NCBI RefSeq assembly: GCF_014356525.2
Contig: NC_052517.1
Location: forward strand, 7,459,500-7,523,499
Direction: 5' to 3'
DNA length: 64,000 bases
DNA from: Nilaparvata lugens
Taxonomy: Eukaryota > Arthropoda > Insecta > Hemiptera > Delphacidae
A model generated the notes under the pieces. The model had not been told where the DNA came from and did no database searches. It saw only the letters and a program-made list of their open reading frames with translations. Of the stretch, positions 35,201 through 47,200 are shown piece by piece. How positions within the stretch are numbered: position 1 is the stretch's first letter; the number at the start of each line of letters is the position of its first letter. Position numbers and translations under genes: made by a program.

Positions 35201-38200
35201 CTTGTAATTTTGTAGAGAGTCCCAGGCTACAATTCTCCTATCTCTCTCACCTCCGGTCAAAAGTGTTCCCTCAGATAACATCACCATAGAAGTCACTGCC
35301 TTATTGTGAGCCTGAAACATTAAATAATAATATTATGATATCACAATAATAAAATAATGTTGTATATACCATATAATACCATACAGAAACAATAGCATAA
35401 GTAGATATCCCGTGGTATAGGGCGTTAATGTCGCAACTTTTACTGTTATCTCAAGCCGATTTTTACTGTTTTGTTGGGGTGAGAGTGTATGAACGGCACA
35501 ATATGAGAGACTGCCAGCGTCACATAGCTTCACCAAAAACAACTACTAGGACTATCGGTTTCAGTTAACAGTCACATTTGCAACATAGACACCCTATACA
35601 CTGTCTATTATTAGTGTGTTGTTGGGAGTGTAAGAGTGTAAGAAGGGCACAGTATGAGAGACTACCAGCGTCACAGCTTCACCAAAAACAACTACTAGGA
35701 CTATCGGTTTCAGTTAACACTCACATTTGCAACATAGACACCCTATACACTGTCTATTATTAGTGTGTTGTTCGGAGTGTAAGAGTGTAAGAAGGGCACA
35801 GTATGAGAGACTACCAGCGTCACATAGCTTCACCAAAAACAACTACTAGGACTATCGGCTTCAGTTAACACTCACATTTGCAACATAGACACCCTATACA
35901 CTGTCTATTATTAGTGTGTTGTTGGGAGTGTAAGAGTGTAAGAAGGGTACAGTATGAGAGACTACCAGCGTCACATAGCTTCACCAAAAACAACTACTAG
36001 GACTATCGGTTTCAGTTAACAGTCACATTTGCAACATAGACACCCTATACACTGTCTATTATTAGTGTGTTGTTGGGAGTGTAAGAGTGTAAGAAGGGCA
36101 CAGTATGAGAGACTACCAGTGTCACATAGCTTCACCAAAAACAACTACTAGGACTATCGGTTTCAGTTAACAGTCACATTTGCAACATAGACACCCTATA
36201 CACTGTCTATTATTAGTGTGTTGTTGGGAGTGTAAGAGTGTAAGAAGGGCACAGTATGAGAGACTACCAGCGTCACATAGCTTCACCAAAAACAACTACT
36301 AGGACTATCGGCTTCAGTTAACACTCACATTTGCAACATAGACACCCTATACACTGTCTATTATTAGTGTGTTCACGGGAAAGAATTACGTGGACTATCG
36401 GCTTGAGATAACAGTAAAAGTTGCGACATCAACACCCTATACCAGGGATATCTACTTATGCTATTGTTTCTCTATCATAATACCTACTGATAAGTCACTC
36501 CCTATTTTTATACAGCTATAATTACTTTATTTATGAACCAATTTTGTTAGAACTATATTTGTTAGATAGAACACTCCTTGAGGTTAAGTTTAACACCAAT
36601 TTTCATCTGTTTCAGTTTAAAAATCCCCCCTCTCATGACTGTGGAAGAACGAGCCGAAATAGCAGCTGGTCATGAGGTCTGAGGATCTTTGGTGCGAGTA
36701 CAAATATGGTGGAGGGCTGAACTAGGGATCCATGCAACACTGCATGCAACAAATGTTAAAAATTGCCATTCCAAATCACTAACAACAGGGAGTGTCGCAA
36801 CGTCGCAAGTAGAAGACGATCAGGAAGACCATCAACGTCAAGGACAGCAGAGAATGTTGACAGAGTTCGTGAAATGTTCATGAGGAGCCCTAAGAAATCA
36901 CTACATATCAAGGCTCTCGTGAAAGTGTTCTTTCACTTTACTCTGTTGCAACGATTCTTAAAAAAGATCTCAATGCTTTTGCATCCAGTGTTGCATGGAT
37001 CTCTCGTTTACCACCTTTTTACTCGCACCACAGATCCCCACAACTCATAAAGAGCTGCTATTTCAGATCGTTCAAGAGAGGGGGCATTTTTAAACTGAAA
37101 CAAATGAAAAATGGTGTTAAACACAATCTCAAGGAGTGCTCTACCTAACAAATGTAGTTCCAACAAAATTGATTCATAAATAAATAAATTATAGCTGTAT
37201 AAAAATAGGGAGTGACATATCAGACACTCTGTATAATAATACCTGAATAATAATAATAATATTATACCACCTATCGCTGAACGGTTCCAATCATATAACT
37301 CCCGTGCTATCGTATGGGCAAGTCAACTGGCGGTCCCGGATGGAGTATTCTACTGTGAATACCTGAATAATAATAATATTATACCACCTATCGATGAACG
37401 GTTTCAACAACATAACTCCCGTGCTATCGTACGGGCACGTCAAATTGGCGGTCCCGGATGGAGTATTCTACTCCTGTATGCAGACAAGAGTTCTCTAAAG
37501 CAAACAGTTTTGTATTTGTGTATTCATTCAATCATTCAACATAACAAAACTTACAGAAAAGTACCACAGGAAACGCCCAAACTGTTTCGATTCTATACTC
37601 CGTACAAAATTACTTCCGACTTGGAGGAATATGCGGCACAGAGAAATGGAGGGAGATCAGCTAATTACAGTGATGGATAGAGTCATAGGTGGAAGCGCAG
37701 TTGCCAATTTGTCGATTAGAGTCATTGGACTGAAGGCTTGCAGAGAGGAAACTCCGTAAGTTTAACATGAGCACTTGAATACTCACTATAAATTAGAGAA
37801 TACTGGCTGGTTTAGAACGGCGCCATCGCCGCCCTATACCAGGGATATCTACTTATGCTATTGTTTCTCTATCATAATACCTACTGATAAGTCACTCCCT
37901 ATTTTTATACAGCTATAATTACTTTATTTATGAACCAATTTTGTTAGAACTATATTTGTTAGATAGAACACTCCTTGAGGTTAAGTTTAACACCAATTTT
38001 CATCTGTTTCAGTTTAAAAATCCCCCTCTCATGACTGTGGAAGAACGAGCCGAAATAGCAGCTGGTCATGAGGTCTGAGGATCTTTGGTGCGAGTACAAA
38101 TATGGTGGAGGGCTGAACTAGGGATCCATGCAACACTGCATGCAACAAATGTTAAAAATTGCCATTCCAAATCACTAACAACAGGGAGTGTCGCAACGTC

Positions 38201-41200
38201 GCAAGTAGAAGACGATCAGGAAGACCATCAACGTCAAGGACAGCAGAGAATGTTGACAGAGTTCGTGAAATGTTCATGAGGAGCCCTAAGAAATCACTAC
38301 ATATCAAGGCTCTCGTGAAAGTGTTCTTTCACTTTACTCTGTTGCAACGATTCTTAAAAAAGATCTCAATGCTTTTGCATCCAGTGTTGCATGGATCTCT
38401 CGTTTACCACCTTTTTACTCGCACCACAGATCCCCAGAACTCATAAAGAGCTGCTATTCCAGCTCGTTCAAGAGAGGGGGCATTTTTAAACTGAAACAAA
38501 TGAAAAATGGTGTTAAACACAATCTCAAGGAGTGCTCTACCTAACAAATGTAGTTCCAACAAAATTGATTCATAAATAAATAAATTATAGCTGTATAAAA
38601 ATAGGGAGTGACATATCAGACACTCTGTATAATAATACCTGAATAATAATAATAATATTATACCACCTATCGCTGAACGGTTCCAATCATATAACTCCCG
38701 TGCTATCGTATGGGCAAGTCAAACTGGCGGTCCCGGATGGAGTATTCTACTGTGAATACCTGAATAATAATAATATTATACCACCTATCGATGAACGGTT
38801 TCAACAACATAACTCCCGTGCTATCGTACGGGCACGTCAAATTGGCGGTCCCGGATGGAGTATTCTACTCCTGTATGCAGACAAGAGTTCTCTAAAGCAA
38901 ACAGTTTTGTATTTGTGTATTCATTCAATCATTCAACATAACAAAACTTACAGAAAAGTACCACAGGAAACGCCCAAAACTGTTTCGATTCTATACTCCG
39001 TACAAAATTACTTCCGACTTGGAGGAATATGCGGCACAGAGAAATGGAGGGAGATCAGCTAATTACAGTGATGGATAGAGTCATAGGTAGAATCGCAGTT
39101 GCCAATTTTGTCGATTAGAGTCTTTGGACTGAAGGCTTGCAGAGAGGAAACTCCGTAAGTTTAACATGAGCACTTGAATACTCACTATAAATTAGAGAAT
39201 ACTGGCTGGTTTAGAACGGCGCCATCGCCGCCGCTATATCCCTACCTCTATATGCCTTCTCTGCTGCGCATGTCCCTCACAAGTCAAAAGTTATTTTGTA
39301 CAGAGTATACCTCTGACCTATTTCTTTGAATACCTTCTCAAGGAGAATATGGAATGGATTCAACACATCTTTCACTATAATATTAATAAGAAGATGATAT
39401 TATATACAGAGTGTTACAACACAGATCGAAAAAAATTGTGAGTGGTTCATATTATCGTATTTTTCATGATTGGAGTTGATTTTTACCTCAAATTCCATCC
39501 GGACGAAGTAAGATCCGTCACTATCTACTGAGTAGATAGTCACAAATCCGTCACTGTCAGCTGTTATGACGTCACCATCCGACTCAAACTGGAGACAAGT
39601 GACGTTGGTCCTTGACGGCTGGAATGGAGACAGAAAATTAGTAAAAAATTGGAGAAAATTTTCAATGTGTAATAACTTGTATAATATAAAATAACCTGTA
39701 CAATATAAAATAACTTGACAATATAAAAATTGAAATTAGTTGATGACTGAAGCTGTATCCAGTAATAAATTCCAAATTTCTAGTTTATTTATTTCTGGAC
39801 TGAAAAGTGGACTCAAATCAATTCAAGTGGATAGCATAACCTATAATTTTCATTCATTCATAACCAAAGACCTTGAAGAGATATAGACCCGCAATGCCTA
39901 TGCCTTCCCAATGATAGCTCTTACTTGAAATTGAAGGCCGCCATTGGGGTATTTTAGCACGATATATTATATATTATTTATTTGTAATACTATAGATCAC
40001 AAAGGCATTGGTGGCATTGGTATGTAATAATCTTATGGGTTGCCTCCTCAATGGCGGATTTCAATTCCAAGTATGACACTAGCGCTGCATGTGAGTCTAT
40101 GCATCTTTAAGGTCTTTGTTCATAGCTCTACCTTCATTGTATATCATTCATCCCATCATCACCTAGGCTTAAAATACTTCTAGAAAGTCGCCTTTGTAAA
40201 ATAATAAATGAAAATAAATAAACGTTATAGAGTCAGTATTTGATTATCTTTGGTTTGCTATCCTTGTATCATCTTCGTATTATCCTTGTATCATATTCAT
40301 ATCATTCTTGTATCATCTTCGTATTATCCTTGTATCATATTCATATCATTCTTGTATCATCTTCGTATCATCACGAAAACTAAGGCTAGGCACACACCAG
40401 TTAGTTAAGACAAGACGAGACATGATCAGACACGTTTAGTCACAATACTACACATAGCTGCTTGTGACGCAACTCACACTGATTAGTCATTGCAATTAGA
40501 CATGTCTTCACAAGCAGCGATGCGAAGTATTGTGACTAAACGTGTCTGATCTTGTCTTGACTAACCGGTGTACACCCAGCCTAAGGTTCATTTATAAGAA
40601 AATTTTACTGAACATTTTTGGTTGCAAATTTCATGTAGAATCTATGGTCTTCGACTGTTACACCTTTCGTGGGAGACTCTGTATAAACATTAAATTATCA
40701 ATAACTAAGATCAAATAACTGTGGAACTTACCGGTTTCACAATATCGGTTCTCTCGAAAAATCCATCTTTTCTCCTTGTCCAGAATGTGAGATGTCCTTT
40801 CCCATGTGTGATGAGTAGGTTGTCATCCAAAGGATGGAACGCGGCCCCTGTCATATCTTCTTGCATTGTCTACAAAAAAAAACATAAACATAAATTTATA
40901 CAGGATGTGCAAATAAACTGTTAACAGGTATACAACATAAGTAAATACTACTGAGAAATATCAAGTAAAGTAATATAATATCAGATAGAATTATAGTACC
41001 TTTAAAATTGATTAAATATTAAAAACAAGAATACAAATTGTAATGTAAGTAAATATTAAAAAACAAGAATACAAATTGTAATGTAAGTAAATATTAAAAA
41101 CAAGAATACAAATTGTAATGTAAGTAATATTAAAAAACAAGAATACAAATTGTAATGTAAGTAAATATTAAAAACAAGAATACAAATTGTAATGTAAGTA

Positions 41201-44200
41201 AATATTAAAAACAAGAATACAAATTGTAATGTAAGTAAATATTAAAAAACAAGAATACAATTGTAATGTAAGTAAATATTAAAAACAAGAATACAAATTG
41301 TAATGTAAGTAAATATTAAAAAACAAGAATACAAATTGTAATGTAAGTAAATATTAAAAAACAAGAATACAAATTGTAATGTAAGTAAATATTAAAAAAC
41401 AAGAATACAAATTGTAATGTAAGTAAATATTAAAAAACAAGAATACAAATTGTAATGTAAGTAAATATTAAAAAACAAGAATACAAATTGTAATGTAAGT
41501 ACTAGCAAAGACAAGAAATATAGGAGACTCTCCATGCAATGGTAATTTCTGGTTGCAAATTTTGCTAGCGAGATCTGTCGGAGCTTTATGGAAATTGAAT
41601 TTTATTGCTCAGGCTTTAGTTATGCTTATCCTTCATCTTTGGTACTAGTTCCGGTGATCACACCATCAGGTTATAAAACCTCAGGAGCTTGACGATGGTG
41701 TGATCACCGAAACTAGTACTTACATTACAATTTGTATTCTTGTTTTCTAATATTTACTTACATTACAATTTGTATTCTTGTTTTATTATCTTATTAATTT
41801 TAAAGGGTACTATAATTCTATTTTATAAATACAAGAAAGTAGCTCTGAATTCATACATTTTGAAAATATCAGATAGATGATTATAATTTAACAAACATCG
41901 AAAGTTAAATACTGTAAACCACCCCGAAGACTTCTGCTACTGCAAATATTGACAAAAGGGTTAACAGCTAGATGGAATTTCGATGAGAGCTACCATCCAA
42001 AAACTATTTGCCAGCCCGGAAATCGAACCCGGTACCTCCTAATTGCCAGTTAGGTATGCTCAAACTGTTGTCAATATTTGCAGTAGCAGACGTCTTTGGG
42101 GTGGTTGAATTAGAGTATCTAATTTTGGAATTTCGTTTGATAATAATATTATTGATCGATTAGCATTTGAATAAATGGTAATTTGAATAAATTTCAAATA
42201 ATGAGTTATCAAATAGCATATTAGCTGGCTGAAACAACATTTTGAATACCCCTTATATCTGTAAAAAATATTAAAACCATAAAATTTGAAAATCATATGT
42301 AAGAATCACTGGGAGAGAAGAAAGAAATAAGGTTGAGCTTGAGCTTCTTCTCTCCCTTCAAAATTTGTGTTGCCAAAATTTTGTATGAATTTGTTCAATA
42401 TTGGTTTATATATTATTCATATAATATAACTAGTAGTTCTGTGAACAGTAGACCTCACGCAGTATTCTTATCCACAAGTACCTGATTGAAACTATAGACC
42501 TTATGGAAATACAGCAATAGACTGGCTTCTCCACACATCTGTATAATCACTTGTTAGCTGATTTATCTCTATATATATATATAAAAGCGAAATGGCACTC
42601 ACTCACTCACTGACTGACTGACTGACTGACTCACTCACTCGCAGAACTAAAAATCTACCGGACCAAAAACGTTGAAATTTGGTAGGTATGTTCAGTTGGC
42701 CCTTTAGAGGCGCACTAAGAAATCTTTTGGCAATATTTTAACTCTAAGGGTGGTTTTTAAGGGTTTAAAGTTCGTCTTTTAACATGAATATTCTCTTAAC
42801 TATAATTGAAAAAAGGCCATATCATATGTAAATATAGAACTATAATCTAGAGAGAATACCTCTTCGAAACAGTTGTTAACTGGTAACTAAATTAATAATT
42901 TTGTCAGGTTGGCATTAAGTTGAGTTGACTTTGTTAGGTTGGCACCAAGTTGAAGATTTAAATGCATTTATCGCGGAAAAAGTGACTGGGCACTGCTACT
43001 TCAATCAGAGCTATTCCTGATATTATATAATATTACTAGCCGTCAGGATCGCTTCGCTTGCCATATTCGTTTAGCCAGACGTTTAGTCTGGACCCCCGAC
43101 TGGATCGTCCTAACATATGATAAAAATGCTCAAATGAAAAATGCAGGCGAGCGAAGCGAGCCTGCTGATCTTATTGTTGGACGATCCAGTCGGGGGTCCA
43201 GGGGGCGGAGCCCCCTGGCTAGACGGATATGGCGAGCGAAGCAAGCTGATCTGAAAAGTGAAAAGTCCAACAATTAGTATTTAGTCTGATTTTTACTCTA
43301 ATATTCGCGTAATAATGAGGTTCCTTTTACATTATCCTTGAAATGCAGAATTTCGAAAAAGCTTGTATATACGTCGACGCGCAATTAAAAAAGGATCATA
43401 CCTGTCAAATTTCATAAAAATATATTACCGCGTTTCGCCGTAAATGCGCAACATATAAACATTCAAACCTTCAAAAATTTAAACATTGAGAGAAATGCCA
43501 ATCCATCGACTTGAATCTTAGACCTCACTTCGCTCGGTCAATAATTGAAAGTAAATTATTTTCGGTGATTAGGATATTAATTGGAGTTTTTTCAAGTTAT
43601 TTTGAATAATTGAAAGTTTTCTTACCGCAACTTTGCCTAATAGATGACCCCACTGCCACTGCCATACTGATAAGATCCTCTCTCTCCCTCCATCCACTGC
43701 CAACACATAGCTTCCTCCGTTCTGTTAAAACAATAAACAATATTTATATTTAGGCTATCTATTTAGTGAAAAGTGTACATATTTAAAGTATTGTGCTGAC
43801 TATAACCTTAGTGTCCGGTTTCTCATTAGGGAACTTTGGACTATATACGGCGAGGTGGAACTACCCTTGGGTCTCCCCACCATTCAAAGCCACACGCTGA
43901 TAATAATAATAAATAATATTGAACGAGCGTTAGCGAGTTCTCACTTTTCACTTACTGAAGACCAAAGTCGTTGTCCGTCTGTATGTTCTACAATAGCTTT
44001 AGAAAGAATTGATCAATCAGCATCACATTTTGCACACGTATTCTTCGAAACCTTTTAGGCTCAACTTACACGTACACGACCATAGCCACCTCTAATACAA
44101 GGCCGCGGCCTACGATATTGCAACGTCGCAGTGTAGGCCTAGAATCTAATACAAATGATTGGCGATAAAGATCAGCTGATATTTTTTTTAATCTTTTTCA

Positions 44201-47200
44201 CCAATCATGTATTGGATTCTAGGCCTACACGGCGACGTTGCAATATCGTAGGCCGCGGCCTTGTATTAGAGGTGGCTATGACACGACTCAGGTCGAGAAG
44301 AGACCCGACTCTAGTCGAGAGCATGTGTTTTCAAATGGTGACAGTCACGGAGACTAGAGTCGACTGGTCTGAGTGTCACCATTTGGAAACACATGCTCTC
44401 CACTAGAGTCCAGTCTCTTCTCCACCTGAGTCGCCTAAGTGTCAGTTGAGCCTAAAGGTGCGTACAGACTTTCGCTCTGCTCCGCAACCGAACGTCACTC
44501 CAGCAGAGCGATTGATGATCGACCGGGGAGCAACAGTGGTTCGACCGGGGAACGCGAGAAGATCTAACATCTTCCGTAACGTTCATGATGGGTGCGTGGG
44601 CGGAGCGACTGTGGTTCGATGGTGGTACGAGGGCGGTACGAGGGCGGTACGTGGGCGGAGCGACTGTGGTTCGATGGTGGTACGAGGGCGGTACGAGGGC
44701 GGTACGAGGGAGGAGCGTGCTCGGTGCGGGTTGGAAGCGCGAATATGTGTACGCAGCTTTACACTCAACAAAACAGTAGTAATAGACAGTAGTCGACAGT
44801 GATGGGCATGTGCTAACGAAAATTGGGCTTGAAATTTGAAACATAAACGACCTATGCCATGGGATATCTTCTTATGCTGTCTTCTCTATATTATTGTATC
44901 ACCACACAATGATACAGTATCAACACAATACGATACAGTATCGAAACAATGAGATACAGCATCAAAACAATATGATACAGTATTATATAAACTTCATACA
45001 CAACACCTTACTTTGAAAGAATTCTACAAACCAGGGGATATTTTCTTATGCTATCTTTTCTCTATGATATCACCATAAATGATAAAGTATCACCACAAAT
45101 GATACCGTATCATCTCAACTTGATACAGTATCAACAAAATATGATACAGTATCTTATAAACTTGATACACAAAACCATAATTTGATACAAAACTTCCAAA
45201 CATTGAATGAATTATACAAACCATAGGATATCTTCTTATGCTATCTTTTCTCTATGGTATCACCATAAATGATAAAGTATCACCACAAATGATACCGTAT
45301 CATCTCAACTTGATACAGTATCAACAAAATATGATACAGTATCTTATAAACTTGATACACAAAACCATAATTTGATACAAAACTTCCAAACATTGAATGA
45401 ATTATACAAACCATAGGATATCTTCTTATGCTATATTTTCTCTATGGTATCTCCATAAATGATACAGTATCAACACAATATGATACAGTATTATATAAAC
45501 TTCATACACAACACCTTACTTTGAAAGAATTCTACAAACCAGGGGATATTTTCTTATGCTATCTTTTCTCTATGATATCACCATAAATGATAAAGTATCA
45601 CCACAAATGATACCGTATCATCTCAACTTGATACAGTATCAACAAAATATGATACAGTATCTTATAAACTTGATACACAAAACCATAATTTGATACAAAA
45701 CTTCCAAACATTGAATGAATTATACAAACCATAGGATATCTTCTTATGCTATCTTTTCTCTATGGTATCACCATAAATGATAAAGTATCACCACAAATGA
45801 TACCGTATCATCTCAACTTGATACAGTATCAACAAAATATGATACAGTATCTTATAAACTTGATACACAAAACCATAATTTGATACAAAACTTCCAACAT
45901 TGAATGAATTATACAAACCATAGGATATCTTCTTATGCTATATTTTCTCTATGGTATCTCCATAAATGATAAAGTATCACCACAAATAATACCGTATCAT
46001 CTCAATTTGATACAGAATCAACAAAATATGATACAGTATCATATAAACTTGATACACAAAACCATAATTTGATACAAAACTTCCAAACATTGAATGAATT
46101 ATACAAACCATAGGATATCTTCTTATGCTATCTTTTCTCTATGGTATCACCATAAATGATACAGTATCAACACAATATGATACAGTATCATCTAAACTTG
46201 ATACATAACACCATAATTTGATAAAAAACTTCCAAGCTTTGAATTAATTCTACAAACCATGGGATATCATCTCATGCTATCTTTCCTCTTTCATATAAGC
46301 TACAACATGTCCACTCTATTATAGTTATCAATTTTTTTATTTAATAATTATTAAAAATGAATTCAACTCACCATTTGAGAGTAAGCCACTGCAGTTACTC
46401 CAACCTCAAACTCCCCCATGCCAAAGAGGTAGAGAGTAAGTAGAGTTTCTGTACTCCATATTCTGATGTGAGCCTGGGTTTTCCTATTACGTCCACCTCT
46501 CTGTCCTGAAGCTACCATCTCTCTTGAAGGATGCACGTCCATGCTAAAAAATTGGGAAAAATTTGTTTCATCTTAAGCCAACCGAAAAGAAAAAAAAATG
46601 GAAATATTCGAAGATAGTCAATGACCATTGACTTATTGGCCTATGAAGCCGGGAGACATTGCACTGTGTCCGGCCTGCAAAAACTGAGCTTCAAATTGAG
46701 AAATTCAAAATCCACTCATAATGTAATGCACAATAAACACTTCCAGGCTGGGATATATTTGTGATGCTTATTCTGAAATTCCTTCATCAAAGTTCACATA
46801 AAAAAACAGCTCTTTTTGAGTACTGTTGTGAAAGTGTAAGATAACAATACAATTCATTAGTAGGATGAAGACGAAAGAAGAAATTAGAAAACTTTTGTTC
46901 TCAAACCTCTAGAACTATAGTTCAAAAACAAATTTAAGATAATAATATTTGTCCAAATGGGGAGAAACATATTATTGAATTTTGCTATGGAAATAGGACT
47001 TTGAGAATTGACAATTTTCAACTCTTATGCTAAGGCAACTTAACAAAAATTTTTCATAATAATTTTTATTTATTGTTGATTTTCCATGTTGGAGAAACAA
47101 TTATTATGAGCATCAGTTAATCGTTACAATGGTGTTCATTTTCATGAAGACATTTTTCAAGATGGGAAATCTTCTTCTTCTTCTGCCTTCTTCTTCTTCT

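Larger units (their letters stand above)
36431..39226. repeat. 1.4-kb direct tandem duplication, two units
   Basis: 36431-37827 and 37828-39226 are nearly identical, with a period of 1397-1399 bp. The first unit begins inside the right end of the M3 element. The junction at about 37826 joins GGCGCCATCGCCGCC to CTATACCAGGG. Confidence 0.93.

Noticed and set aside
36689..37050. Two overlapping readings, found again at 38085-38446, as possible small genes
   Set aside because: They are parts of one frameshifted transposase fragment in a foldback element that was tandemly duplicated.
42000..42070. Functional tRNA-Ala (GGC) gene
   Set aside because: The anticodon and T arms pair, but the D arm and acceptor stem are not present; it is embedded in a TIR element.
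44446..44844. Several overlapping Arg/Gly/Tyr-rich readings
   Set aside because: They come from 11-bp and 66-bp tandem repeats open in several frames.
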